DNA from: Acanthamoeba castellanii str. Neff
Taxonomy: Eukaryota; Discosea; Longamoebia; Acanthamoebidae
Direction: 5' to 3'
Length of the DNA stretch: 64,000 bases
Assembly: GCF_000313135.1 (NCBI RefSeq)
Contig: NW_004457442.1
Coordinates: forward strand, 1,972,345 to 2,036,344
Part shown: piece by piece, positions 22,926 through 38,400 of the stretch
Position numbering within the stretch: position 1 is the stretch's first letter
Layout of the letters: every line of letters begins with the position of its first letter
The notes under the pieces: generated by a model
The model's database searches: none
Told to the model about the DNA's origin: nothing
The model's input: the letters and a program-made list of their open reading frames with translations, nothing else
Translations under genes and position numbers: made by a program

Positions 22926-25441
22926 TCAGTCGCGCTTGCTCGACGAACGAGCCGTCGTGGACGGAGAAGGGACATCCCACGACCAGTCGTCGCCATCGTT
23001 GTTGGCCTTCTTGCCGCCACCGCCGCCGCCGGTGGTGGTCGTGCCGACGTCGTCCCACCCGGAGAGGGGCGTGTCGTCGGGGTCGTCCCACCCGTTGCTG
23101 CTGGGGATCGGCGTCGACCAGCCGTCATCCGCAGCCGCAGCCGTCTCATTGCCGCTGCCGCTGTGGCTGAGAGACGCGCTCGCCGCCGGCTTCCTCGAGG
23201 CGCTCGGCGTGGACCTCTTCTCCTCGCTCCGCTTGCTCCTCCGACGATCGCCGCCGTCGTCATCGCTGTCTGAGGACCATGCGATGTCATCCCACCCGTT
23301 GCCCACCTTCTTGCTCTTGCTGCTGCTGCTGCTGCTCTCCTTCTTCCTCCTCTCGCCACCGCCGCTGTTCTTCTTCTCTCTCCTGCCGCCGCTTCCGGTG
23401 CTACTCTGCAGCTGCGACCTTGACGACGACGGCCGCTCGCCGCTGGAGCCCCAGCTCGAGTTACCCCATCCGTTCCCGTCGTCCTGCTGCGATTGCTGCT
23501 GCTGCTGTGGATAGCCGCCGTCTCCGAATCCGCCCGAGCGTGGCTGCTGCGGTTGGTGCTGCTGCTGCCCGCCGGAACCTTGCTGAGCGCCGCCCTCGGT
23601 TGGGTAGCCGAGCCACGAGGAGACGGTCGGGTCGACGATAGACTGCTTGGCCTGTTGCCAGTAAGACGACACGAGGCCCCAGCCCTGCGACGACGTCTCG
23701 ACCATGGTCTGCTTCCACGCGTTGGCGTCCTCGCTCCACTTGCGCTCCTGGATGTTCTTGGTCACCGTGCTCGTGGACTCCGCCAGCTTCTCCACGCCGA
23801 CCGACGCCGCTGTACACGCCCACAGAGGGAAGAGGGGGGGGGGGCGTCAGCCAACCCCAAATAAAGGCCAGCGGCACACTGTGGTGGCGTCGAGCTACAT
23901 ACCAACTGTGAGCTTCTGCAGGCCGGCGTTGAGATAGGATAGGTATTCGTCCGTGTTCCAGTCGTCCTGCTGCCTTGGCTGCTGGCCGTTGCCTAAGGAG
24001 ACATTCAAGTCAGTCTGGAAGATCAAACCCCCCGGGGGGGGACGTTGCTGGTGGGTTGGGGGGAGGGCGAACCCTGGGAGTTGCCGTAGAAGTCATCGCT
24101 GGAGATGGCCTGCGAGGTGCGGAACCGCTGGAGCTGCTCGTTGTCGCCGTTGTAGGCGTGAGTGCGCAGCGCACTCTCGCGCGACTGGCCCGACCCCGAC
24201 GCGGAGTCGACGGATTCCATGGAGGGCGGGGGACGTCTCTTGTCCCTGGAGCCTCGCTCTCTGTCCCTGTCCTTCCTATCTCGGTCGCGCCTGCCGCTGC
24301 TGCTGCTTCCCTTGTCGTCTTCGTCCAGCCATCGCTCCCAGCTGTCATCCTGTATCGTGGCCCGAGTCTCTCTCGCTAAGCAGTTGCACGGTGGAATCAT
24401 GCCTGCGGGGTGTAGGGACAGTACCTTCTTGCCGCGACTGCCACTCCCACTGCCGCCGCCGCTGCTATTCTGGGAGGAGTTCCCGCTGGAGCCAAGCGAG
24501 CCCAGACCGCCCTGGCTGGAGCGGAAGGTGGGCTTCTGCTTCGGCGATTGCCACGGCTTGCCCTGGAAACAACAACCGCATGTGAGCGCAACCGTGGCTG
24601 CTTGCTGCGCTCGCCGCGGGCGGACACATGAGAGCCTCGAGCAGTGCTGGCGCGGGGTACCTCGGCCAAGCGGTTGATCTTGTCCTTGTAGACCCGGCAA
24701 ACCTCGCTGTTGTATTTGTCGACGAGACTGGCGTTGGCGGGCACTCCGTGCTCCTCCATGTACCGCTTGAAGTTCCCATTACCGCCCAGCTGTAAGACAG
24801 CGCGCAACAGAACCAATCACCGCCGGCGTTAGACGAGGGCGCGCAAGGTAGGAAAGAAAGACGAAGAGAGAGGCGGGTGTGCTTGAGCACCTGCATCATC
24901 TTGAGCTGCTTGGGTGCCCAAGTGTCCATCGTGACGCTCCGCACGAAGCTGTGTGCATGCCATGAATGACCCCGATCACACACACACAACAAACGGCCGT
25001 CAGGTGGGTCGAGAACGACAACAACAACCAACAATGGCAACAATAAAGGCAAGTGGGCAGACCTGAGGTGAACGCCAAGACTTCGGTGCTGGCCGGAACA
25101 CTCCAGACAAATGAAGGTACCATACGACACTAAGGCCAAAAAAAGATGGAGGGCAGACGTGAGCTAGGAGGAAAAGAGGAGTGAAAGAACAGCGCCAACG
25201 AGTGTTTTGAATGCAGAAAGCCAAGGTACCTGAAGCCCATTGAGGATTGCTGGTTCCGCATTCCACGCAGCCCTGTCACCAACAAGAGAAATCGCGCAGG
25301 GATGCAAGTGAGGCCTCGATTCTTTTTGCATTCGTCTCTTCGAACCGAGGAAGTGAATTGAAAGGGGGGGGGTTTCAGAAATACCAAATTGCTGGGATCT
25401 TTGCGCAGCTCGGCAAAGAAAGCGCGTGTTTGAGGGTCCAT
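22926..25441 (-). CDS. ARFGAP1: ArfGAP1-type Arf GTPase-activating protein
   Basis: A multi-exon gene from the ATG at 25441 (MDPQTRAFFAELRKDPSN). The ArfGAP zinc finger is assembled across exons: CVECGTSNPQWAS, then YGTFICLECSGQHRSLGVH (Cys-x2-Cys-x16-Cys-x2-Cys with the arginine finger region), FVRSVTMDTWAPKQLKMM, and LGGNGNFKRYMEEHGVP. These are hallmarks of the ArfGAP1/Gcs1 family, which drives Arf1-GTP hydrolysis on Golgi and COPI membranes. The middle contains DDSWERWLDED and Ser/Gly-rich, basic low-complexity sequence. A Ser/Thr/Gly and hydrophobic helix region (TVTKNIQERKW, WGLVSSYWQQAK) could form ALPS-like curvature sensors. The C-terminus repeats short GW-D motifs (GWDDIAW, GWDD) and ends SSSKRD at 22926. 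It is divergent from the CAP-domain gene. Confidence 0.88.
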
Positions 25442-25739
25442 TCCACAATGTGTTAGTAATGGTTATATTATTGAATGGGGAGGAGTCTTGCTCCTCCGGT
25501 CACCGGGCCGTCCGTGTTCGTTGCTACCTTTGACTTGTCGTTTCCTTTTGCTTCCCCTGACCGCGGGAAACACTCCGCCAGGTTAAGGTGGCGCAGCGAA
25601 ATCATGATTAAAAAGTCTTTTTCTCTCTGCTCGCCAAAAAGGAGCACACCAATCGGAGGCCACGACCTTTGCCTTTCGAGACCGAAAGAAACTCTGCCCA
25701 CCTTGTTGGAAGAAAAGCCGACGACTCATAAGAGGAGCT

Positions 25740-26532
25740 ATGAAGGCGGTGGCGCTTCTTCTTGTACTCTTGCTGGCGGGATGGGCTGCCGGCGAGCAGA
25801 TGGAGCAGGACGATCCCATCAAGCATGAGTTCTTGAGGCTCCTGAACGAATGGCGAGGGCTCGTCGAACTGCCGTGGCTCTTCCTGAACAACAAGCTCAT
25901 GGAGTCAGCTCAGCGCCGCGCCGACGAGATGGAGCGAAAATCGGAAATCGGTCTCGAGTTCGTCTCCCCTCCCCCCCCCAATAACGTGGCCCTATGAAGT
26001 TTGGGGGGATTTTACTGCCTGTACGAAGGAAGTCTGACGTCCAAACTGATCCCACCAGTTCTGAGGACGGCAAGTCGATCGCACAAGAGCTGAATGAGGC
26101 CGGCTACCAGGTCACACGCTGGACATACGACGTGTCGCAAGGCATCATCGACGCCAAGCAGGCCCTAAGCGTTTTTGTCGAGGATAACGGCTCCCGCGCT
26201 CACTTGAGGGACGCCTTCGTCAAGGAGGCCGGTACATTCCCAACACTCTCTACCCGCATCACTCATGACGCAGTCCAGGGAACTCACATGAGTGGCGGTG
26301 GACGCGGTGGGTTGGCGCACCAGGCGTGGGCTTCTCCGCTGAGGGCGGCCGATGGGCGATCCTGCTGGCCAGGCGGCAGAGCGAGTGCGGCAACGGACTG
26401 GTCGAGGCTGAAGAGGAGTGCGACGTTGGCGACACCTTCGACGAGTGCTGCACGTCGGAGTGCAAGATCGGAGAGAGCTGCGATTGCTACCAGCCCGAGA
26501 ACAGCCCCACCACGACGTGCTCACACTGGTGA
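25740..26532 (+). CDS. Secreted CAP/SCP-domain protein with disintegrin-like C-terminus
   Basis: The signal peptide MKAVALLLVLLLAGWAAGEQ starts at 25740. Residues LLNEWRGLVELPWLFLNNKL and ESAQRRADEMERK match the first helix region of CAP (SCP/TAPS, PR-1) domains. An intron of uncertain borders near 25965-26050 joins to DGKSIAQELNEAGYQVTRWTY. A second intron (acceptor CAG at 26321-26323) joins to VGFSAEGGRWAILLARR, resembling the terminal strands of the CAP fold. It is followed by CGNGLVEAEEECDVGD and DECCTSECKIGESCDC, a cysteine arrangement like the start of ADAM disintegrin domains, ending CSHW at 26532. It is probably secreted. The fusion of CAP with a disintegrin-like module is unusual. 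CAP functions are diverse, and none is assigned here. Confidence 0.65.
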
Positions 26533-26746
26533 GGGCGGATCTCTCTGTGCTCAAGAGCGAGAAGGAGGAGGAAGAAACATCTCAAGGGGAGGTGGGGCAG
26601 TTTTTTTTGTCCATGTTGCCTTTTTTTCTTTGTTGGTTGGCCCCGCGAGGTCATCATTCGCACAGCGTGGGGCCAGTGCGAGTCGCTCCAGAGCCTCGCG
26701 TTCTCTAGGTCAGGGATTGGAGGCCCCCTACGTGGTGGCAAGGCTT

Positions 26747-30040
<3,294 letters not shown>

Positions 30041-30414
30041 GTGTGTGTTGAATTATGATTTTTGATAGGCAAGAGAGATCTGCGAAGGTGGGGGGCGGGA
30101 CCAAACCAGGCTCAGCGTTTGCGTTCCGGGATTTTTCTCGCTGCCTGTTCTTGTTCGGCTGTTATACAAAACCATTACAAAACGTTTCGGACTGGAACAG
30201 TTGGCCGAGCAACGCCGTGGGGGGAAAAATGGGGGGAGCGTAATGCCGGGCGCTCAGCCAACCAGAACACGCCCCGTCGTCTAGTGGGTGCCTTGCGCGA
30301 CGCCTCGGACCAGCTGGCGGGGGGGAAAAGAGACAGCGGGGCAGAAAAAAACACTACCACCAACACCCTTCTTACCCTTCGCACCGACTTCCTCCCCGTC
30401 CTCTAGAAAGCAGC
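30041..30414. promoter_or_regulatory. Divergent promoter region, ProRS / profilin
   Basis: About 370 bp lies between two divergently transcribed housekeeping genes. No TATA box is obvious on the profilin side. No further gene is seen. Confidence 0.45.
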
Positions 30415-30795
30415 ATGTCCTGGCAGACGTACGTCGACACCAACCTCGTGGGCACTGGCGCCGTGACTCAGGCCGCCATCATCGGCCACGACGGTAACAC
30501 GTGGGCCACCTCTGCTGGCTTCGCCGTGAGCCCCGCTAACGGCGCTGCTCTGGCCAACGCCTTCAAGGACGCCACCGCCATCCGTTCCAACGGCTTCGAG
30601 CTCGCTGGCACGCGTTACGTCACCATCCGCGCTGACGATCGCTCGGTCTACGGTAAGAAGGGCTCGGCTGGTGTCATCACCGTCAAGACCTCGAAGGCCA
30701 TCCTCATCGGTGTCTACAACGAGAAGATCCAGCCCGGTACCGCCGCCAACGTCGTCGAGAAGCTCGCTGACTACCTCATCGGCCAGGGTTTCTAA
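30415..30795 (+). CDS. Profilin
   Basis: A single exon of 126 residues, starting MSWQTYVDTNLVGTGAVTQAA and ending ANVVEKLADYLIGQGF. Profilin binds actin monomers and poly-proline, and regulates actin assembly in the cytoplasm. The N-terminal SWQTYVDTNLVGTG, the RADDRSVYGKKGSAGVITVKTSK block and the C-terminal helix match Acanthamoeba profilins as I know them. The middle differs clearly (IIGHDGNTW, SPANGAALANAFKDATAIRSNGFELAGTRYV). The length is normal and no lesion is seen. It is the best taxonomic marker in this window. It is divergent from ProRS. Confidence 0.97.
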   Translation: MSWQTYVDTNLVGTGAVTQAAIIGHDGNTWATSAGFAVSPANGAALANAFKDATAIRSNGFELAGTRYVTIRADDRSVYGKKGSAGVITVKTSKAILIGVYNEKIQPGTAANVVEKLADYLIGQGF

Positions 30796-31174
30796 GCTGC
30801 TGCTCTTCCCGTCGTGTCCCCCCCCCCTTTGTACCCACTCTTTCTTCCCTACGCCCGCTCTCTCGCTGAGGTGCTCAGCGCAGCTGTGGTGCGATTTGTC
30901 CAGTGTACACTCAATCAAAAACGCGGCTCAAACCACCGTTTTTGCCTTTACATCTCCAACGAACCGCCCCCCCCCCCCAAAGACCACGCGGCTTCGCCGC
31001 TTCCGTGGTGATGGCGGCTCTCTCCGGATCGATCTCTCTGTGTCGCCCCAAAGACCCACACGAGCGAAGTGACGGCGCCCAACAGCCGTTGGAGTATCTT
31101 TTTGTTTTGTTTTTTGTTTTGTTTTGTTTATGTGTGTGTGTGTATGTGCAGAGACAGAGATGTTCGCTCTCTTC

Positions 31175-32055
31175 TCACGTGAAGATCTTCTTGGCCATGG
31201 CGTCCTTTATGCCTTGCTTAAGTGGAGCCTCCGCTTTCTCCAACTTGTTCTGATCGTCCACAGCACCCGTGATGAGGGGCAGATTGGTCTCCAGGACCAT
31301 GCCGCCCATCACCAACTCGTCGAGGATGTGATGCACCTGCGCGCGCGCGCGCGACATGACCATAACGCACAGCCACGATTCTGAGTGAGCTCTTTTCCGC
31401 ACGTGATGGGAGTGTGTGGTGTGTGTGTGTGTGTTTGCGCGTGTAAGTGCTGTGGCGGCCGCGGGAGTGGGCCACACATGGGGCGTGCACGCTTTGGCAC
31501 GCACACAGCGCACAGCGAGAAAAATATCACTTCGCGCGCGCGCGCACCTTGTCGGCGTGGAAGATGAGGTCGAGCTCGCACACGTTCTCGAAAGATTTGT
31601 CGAGCGCTTCAACGAAGATGTGAATGAGATCGAGGATGCCCAGCTCGCTTTCCGAAGAGTCCACGCAAAAGACGAAGTAGAGTGTGGCGTAGTGTCGATA
31701 GATGAGCTTCGTGTCGCTGCCCCACTGATCCCCTCCCTCCACGAAATTGCACATGAGGTCCGACCTCTTCGACACCAAGTTGAAGCACTCTCGGATTAGC
31801 TTCTGCTGCTCATCCACGCTCTGCGTGATTTTGTTGTTTTGTGTAAACGTGCGGGTGAGTGTGTGTGTATGTTTGCCAAACACACGACGGCGAGAGTTCG
31901 AAGAGGTCACAGGCCAACATGATACTCGTGGGGGGGGATGTGAAAATTAAATTGTGTGTGTTTCGGTTCCGGGAGGAAAGACTTACGTGATAGTCGAAAA
32001 ACTTACTCAATCGAGGCTTGCCATGATTGTTGACGATGAGGATAGCATAAATCAT
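31175..32055 (-). CDS. AP3S: AP-3 adaptor complex sigma subunit
   Basis: Three exons: 32055-31987, 31820-31548 and 31336-31175, all with GT-AG borders. The product starts MIYAILIVNNHGKPRLSKF (sigma-adaptin longin fold). It continues ECFNLVSKRSDLMCNFVEGG and LIYRHYATLYFVFCVDSSES, a block almost identical across AP-3 sigma proteins, then ELGILDLIHIFVEALDKSFENVCELDLIFHADK and HHILDELVMGGMVLETN. The GDQWGSDTKLIYRH spacing and LILVDS-to-VFCVDSSESELG features separate AP-3 from AP-1 and AP-2 sigma. The complex sorts cargo from endosomes or Golgi to lysosome-related compartments. The length is shorter at the C-terminus than in animals, which carry an extra tail. It is divergent from the myosin gene. 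Introns carry CG- and GT-rich runs. Confidence 0.95.
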
Positions 32056-32453
32056 GGCGCGTTGAGCCCTCGAAGCTGATTCAAAGGTAAATGATGATAA
32101 CGAAGAGATTGGGAAGCGAGTTTCTTCGCGAGAAATTGGCACAGAAAAGAGCAGCGAGAAATGCCGCAAGAAAAGCAGTGGAGGAGAAAGCGGCCGCAAG
32201 GGGGCCGCGAGAGGTGGCTGGGGCGGACTCTCTGGGCTTTCCTTTTCTCGGATGGCACCTGGTTTTGGGTGTATGCCTCGTAATGGTAAGTGCCATGCTA
32301 TCGGTTGGCTAAGGGTTGTTAGGCCGGGGGGGGGGGACTAAGAGCCTTCTTGCCAGGAGGGGAGGAAGACACCGCGCGCGAGGTGTGTTGAGCGATAACA
32401 CACCGACATCAAGGCGAGCCCTCGCTTGAGGGAAGGCGCTCCGCAACACCCCA
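32056..32453. promoter_or_regulatory. Divergent promoter region, AP3S / myosin
   Basis: About 400 bp between two divergent genes. A G9 homopolymer lies near 32327-32336. No clear core element or gene is present. Confidence 0.45.
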
Positions 32454-35367
32454 ATGCAGGCGAACAACGAGTTCTTGATCCCCGCCGGAGGGGTGGAGGA
32501 TATGATCACTCTGCCCAGGCTCTCAGAAGGGGCTCTCCTCTACAATCTCAGGGAGCGCTACGACAATGGCTTCATCTACGTACTTATTGCTTCTCCTCTT
32601 CTTCACGCATTCACCTGTCTGATATCTATTTACACCTTCTCAATCCCTTGGTTGTGGTTGAGTTGGACGGACATCCAGACGTACACCGGCACGATCCTTG
32701 TATCGGTGAACCCCTACCAACGACTCCCCATCTATGGTCCCGACATCCTCAAGACCTATCTGGGCAAGGTACATCCCCCCCCCAATCTCCCCGGTTGCTT
32801 GGTGTTGAACACGCTCTTTTGTGGTACGCGCGATATCCTCAGCGTTTGGGAGCCATGCCTCCACACATCTTTGCCATTGCCGATGCGGCCTACACAGACA
32901 TGATGGGCAATCAACACAACCAGTCCGTCATAATCTCGTGCGTCACTCCCCTTTGCCACCTCCTCGCCCTTTATCACACAAAACGAAAAGAAAAGAAAGA
33001 AAGAAGAGTGCTGACACCACCACCGCCAATGTCCTTTCTCCCTTCTTCGCGACTCCACAGTGGAGAAAGTGGAGCTGGCAAGACTGAAGCGACCAAGCTC
33101 ATCCTGCAGTATTTGGCCCACAAGACCAACAAGCACTCGGAGGTGGAAAATAACATTCTGGAGGCCAACCCAGTGCTCGAAGCGTTCGGTAATGCTGCCA
33201 CTGTCCGCAACAACAACTCTTCTCGATTCGTACGTCACCCTTCTTCCCGCCGTCGCATGTGTAACACGAGTGTGCTCTCTCTCTCTCTCTCTCTGACTGT
33301 CGCTTTTTATACAACACTGTTGCTGCACGCGTGTGCAGGGTAAGTATGTTGAAATCCACTTCGAGAGCGGCGGCACACAGATCTCAGGAGCTAGCATGCG
33401 CAACTGTACGCCAGCCAGCTCCTCCTCCTCCTCCTCCTTTGTTGGTGGGCACATGTAAATGGTGAGATGCGGCACGCACGTGGCTTATCATATGATTCAA
33501 TCGTCGTTTGGCATGCCAGACTTGCTTGAGAAATCGCGCGTCGTCAACCAGACAGAAGGAGAACGAAACTACCACATCTTCTATTGCTTGCTGGCTGGCG
33601 CCTCTGAAGCCGAGAAGAGTATTATCCCCTCCGAACGGCACACAACAATTAATTGTTCCTCACGACTCATACTGGCCGCCCCTCCTCAACAACACGTGTA
33701 CGTGCAGAGATGTGGAAATTGACTGGATGTAAAGATTTCCGCTACACCAACCAGTCCTCACTGACCGAGCTCCCTGGAGTCGATGATGGAGAGGACTACA
33801 CGCGAGTCAGGGTATGCCGTCCGTTTTTCTTGCTCGCCTCTTACTTAATGAAGTTCAGCTGAAGAGAGAGCATAAACCTTGTGCATGGCTTATCGCGGCC
33901 CACACGCACACAGTCGGCCATGGGAATGCTGGGCCTCAGTGACCAGGAGCAGATCGACATCTTTGCCATCGTCTCCGCGATTCTTCATCTTGGCAATGCT
34001 CGCTTCGCGACCAAGGTATTGTGCGCCTCTCCACCCAAGCAGCTGCGTCGTTTCGTCGTCTCCCTAAAACCGAATGTCCGTTCGCACACTTTGAATTGTG
34101 CGCGCAGACCGAGGACCCAAGGCCGGGCGGCACCATTCGCAAGGTCCAGCCATGTGTTGAGAATCCTGAAGGTACGCCTCAGGAGCTCCTCCTTGAGTCC
34201 CTCGTCGCGTAGTGATCCCGCAGGCGTCTCTACCAAGCCGAGCTCACGAGTGGTGTGCTAATATTAACGCGGTCTTCTTCCATCACCCGCACACAGCTGT
34301 TGCCTTCGTTGCCCAATTGCTTCAAGTGGAGCCTAAAGGCCTGGAGGAGGCACTCCTTATCCGCACTAACATCGTGGGCAAGGAGGTGTTCAAAGTGCCG
34401 CTCACCCTCGTCGAGGTCCCTCCCCACTACTGTCCTTTGTGCATTCAAGATTCGTTGCTATTTGCCACACTCACACTCACACGCACACGCACATCTACGC
34501 TCATCCAATGCATGCCCGCAGGCTGCCGAAGCAAGGGATGCTCTGGCCAAGGCGCTGTACGATCGTCTGTTCAACTACCTCGTAAACCGCATCAACAAGG
34601 TACACCGCCGGAGTAGTAGTTCCTCCTGGCATGGCCACCGAGCCTCACCACCTGTCAAATGTTGTTGCGCAACTGGTGGCACGACGCCCAACCAACAGGC
34701 CATCGCGGGTAAACCCAAGGGCAAGACGTCGTTCATCGGTGTGCTTGACATCTTCGGGTTCGAGAACTTCGTGGTGAACAGCTTTGAACAGTTCTGCATC
34801 AACTACGCCAACGAAAAGTTGCAGCAGCACTTCAACCAGCACATCTTCAAGCTGGAGCAGGTTCGGTTCACGAGAAATCCTCTTGCTGCTTCATCTATAG
34901 ATGATTTGGCTGGCTACTAACTAACTCTGTTTGCATCCCTTCATCTTCATCAGATGGAGTACGAGCGGGAGGGAATAAGCTGGTCGTCCATCAAATACAA
35001 CGACAATCAGCTTTGTCTGGATTTGATCGAAGTGGTTCGGCCTCCCGGAATTCTTGCTCTCCTTGACGAAGAGTCGCGCTTCCCGAAGGTACAGAGCGTG
35101 CTACAGACAAAGGCCTGCTGCGTGCGTGTGCTGCTTGTACCGACATGACGGGTTGTTTGTTAACGCCTTGTGGCGGGCTCTGCTCTGGCGCGCAATCAGG
35201 CGTCGGACGATTCGCTGCTTGAGAAACTGCACAAGGCACACGAAAAGCATCAGCACTACGAAAAGCCCAAGAAGAGGGGACCCAACTTCATCGTGAGGCA
35301 TTATGCTGGAGATGTGCGCGACCACTTCCAGAAAGATGAGTGCCAGGTGGTCGCTACTGACTGTGGA

Positions 35368-35426
<59 letters not shown>

Positions 35427-38400
35427 AGATATCCAGGTCTCATACGACACCGGAGGCTTCCTGGAGAAGAACAGGGACACCCTGGGCAGCGACATCCTGG
35501 CGGCGGTGCAAACCTCCAAGTTGCAGCTGGTCCTCTCGCTCTTCCCCGACAAGGTCGATATCGGCGGAAAGAAGCCGCCTACGGTGGGTATGCAGTTCAA
35601 GGTACCTACCGCGCAGTCGCCTACCTTTCGTGTTGATGGTGCCTTGCCTAACTTGAATGCCACGCACATTGCACCACCACCACCACCACCACCACCACCA
35701 CCACCACCACCACCACCACCACCACCACCACCACCACCACCACCACCACCTTCACAGAGCCAACTTCACGAGCTGATCACCACTCTGTCTTCCACGGAGC
35801 CTCACTATGTCCGTTGCATCAAGCCCAACTCGCTCAAGATCAAGAATTCTTTTGACCCGGTTTGCATCTCTCTCCTTTAAAATTAGAACTATGGGACCTA
35901 ACCCCGTGTACGTGGCCACCCGATAGGATCTTGTGGCTGCGCAGCTTCGCTATGCGGGTATGATGGAGACCATCAAGATCAGGCAGCTTGGCTATCCCAT
36001 GCGCCTCGACTTTGAAGCCTTCTACAAACGGTACGCGTTCTATCGTTGTGCTGTACTGCGAGGCGCCCGCAAGGGGGCGGGCGGGCGTATGTTATAGCTA
36101 AGACCATTTTCGCACCACACAGCTACAAGTGCATTCAAGCGGCAAGCGTCAAAGGCACAGACTACCGTACACCGAGCTCAGCGATCATCGAGACAGCAAA
36201 GAAGACCAATGTGGTGTTGGCGAGCGAGCTCCAGCTCGGCAAGTCCAAGATCTTCATGCGCGATGCCCAGGTCCGTACCTTGCGCAATACTGGCTTCTTC
36301 CTCAAGTCCCTTTGCGGTAAGTCCCTTTGCTCACGTTGTTCTCGCGCGCCTGCCACGTGCTACAGTATGCCAAACTCGAAGATGAGCGAGGCGCCCGTCT
36401 GTTCTCCAAGGCCGTGGCCATCCAGAAGAGATGGTACGCAAAGGCGTATCCCCCCTCCCAAGACCAAAAGATCAAGAACGTGTAGGAGGAGCTGACCGCT
36501 TTTTTGGGAATCCCTTTTCAGGCGGAGGTACAGAATGAGGAAGAAGTTCAAGATCATGCGCAAGGCAGCCACCAAGATCCAGGCCACCTTCCACATGTAC
36601 AAGGCCAGGAAGGCGCTGCACAAGAAACTGGAATCGGTTGCCCTCCTGCAGGTTAGTGCCACCCCCCCCCCGTTCGCTGCTCCATGTTTTCACTGCACTT
36701 CCGATGATGGCATCTTTACGTCTTCTTCCCCCCCCCCAAGGCTTTCTTCCGCATGGTCAAGGAGAAGAAGAGGTACATGAGGCACAGGAAGGCCATCATC
36801 ACCTTCCAGAAGTACACTCGTCGCTGGAAGGTAAGCATATTGGCGCCCATCCGTTTCTCTGTGGAAAAGCCAGTTGCAACTCACGACACATTGCACCCCC
36901 CCCCACAGGCCAGGAAGATTTACAAGAAGCTGAAGGCCCAGAAGGCGGAGGCTGACCGTAGGCGCAAGGAGATCGAGCACGCCGAAGCGAACGAAAGGTA
37001 CGCACATGTGGTGCAGTCCTTAGTCGCGCGCCCCTCTGACTCGTGCGTTTGGGAACCAAGGTCGCGTCTCGAGGCCGAGGAGAACCTTCGTCTGGCCGCG
37101 GAGAAGCAGGAGTGGGATATGATGGGTGAGGAATCCCAGAGAAGGGAGGACGCCGCCAAGGAGAAGGAGACCGCCGCCAAGAAGAAGGAGCAGGCCCGTC
37201 TGCAGATGGAGCAGCTCGAGGAGGTCGGCTACGGTGACAATTTCACCTCCCTGGAGGGTACCGGTCCTCCCCCCCTGCAACGATCGTGAAAGCGAACGAG
37301 TGGCGCTGAGGCTGGGGATTTTGCTTTCCCGTTTTCCCAAGGTATGATGGACATTGCGGCGTATGGCTTCGTACCTGGTGGGCCTCTTCCCGGAGCCGTC
37401 GAAGATGCCTTCGCCCTCCCGCCCATCGATATGGTAAGCCCACGCACCACCACCACCCACCCACCCACCCAGCAGCCACCTTCTGGTCCGGAGACTGACC
37501 ATCGGTGGTCTCTTCTCTCCGTTGGCGTGGCCTTCCTCTTCTCTAGGCACTGCCACCGCTGCCGCCGGGCGCCACCGCTGGTATGGGCCTGGGCCTGCCA
37601 CCTCCGCCGTCGGAGGAGATCTTCCGATTCCAGCGGCACCAGGGCCTGCAGGATGACAGCTACTCCGGCCTCCTGTACGCCGAAAAGTACGCAGCTCCCA
37701 GCAGCCTCGCCATCAACTATTTTCCCACTTGCAAACCCCGTTGACCCTTTTGGCCAACACACAGAAAAGCGCCGCCGCAGCTGATAACCGCGGAGGAGGT
37801 GCCGCTGTTCAATTTCAAGGAGTACGGCCTCGTGCATTTCCAGCAGCAGAAGTCGGGCTTCCTGCGAAAGAAGGACGTCACCGTGGGCGAGCTTCTATTC
37901 TTCAACAACGTGCGGATCCCACTTCCTTACTCTCACGGACAACCCCTCCATTGGAGGTCTAACCACTCGACACCACACGCACACACACACACACGTCGGC
38001 CGGTACTCCAGAAACCGTTAACGGCCGGATTGCACAATCTGTCGCCGGTGCACAACAAGGTCGCGGTGGAGATGTCGACCAAGATTCTGTACCACATGGA
38101 GAAGGGCACGGCCGACAACTTTGGCGCCGCCAAGTACGTCGTGCGCAAGGGTATCGCCTTCATCGAGCTCAGGGACGAGTGCTACTGCCAACTCATCCGT
38201 CTCGCCATCAAATGCCCCAACAAGTGCGCCTCGCCCTTTCCTGCCGGGAGTTGGGCTCTCCTCATGCACATGGACCCTGACCCTCTGAGCGGATTCACCT
38301 GGCTCTCGCCTCTTCCTACACAGGGAGTGGCGCCAGCGAATCTGGGAGCTCATTCTCTACTGCTGCGTGTCCTTTGAGCCCTCAGACAACTTCAAGAAGT

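Noticed and set aside
35670..35756. Poly-proline protein stretch in the myosin
   Set aside because: The CCA repeat is open in one frame, but splicing it out joins GMQFK to [10 protein letters not shown] exactly as in other myosins, so it is intronic.
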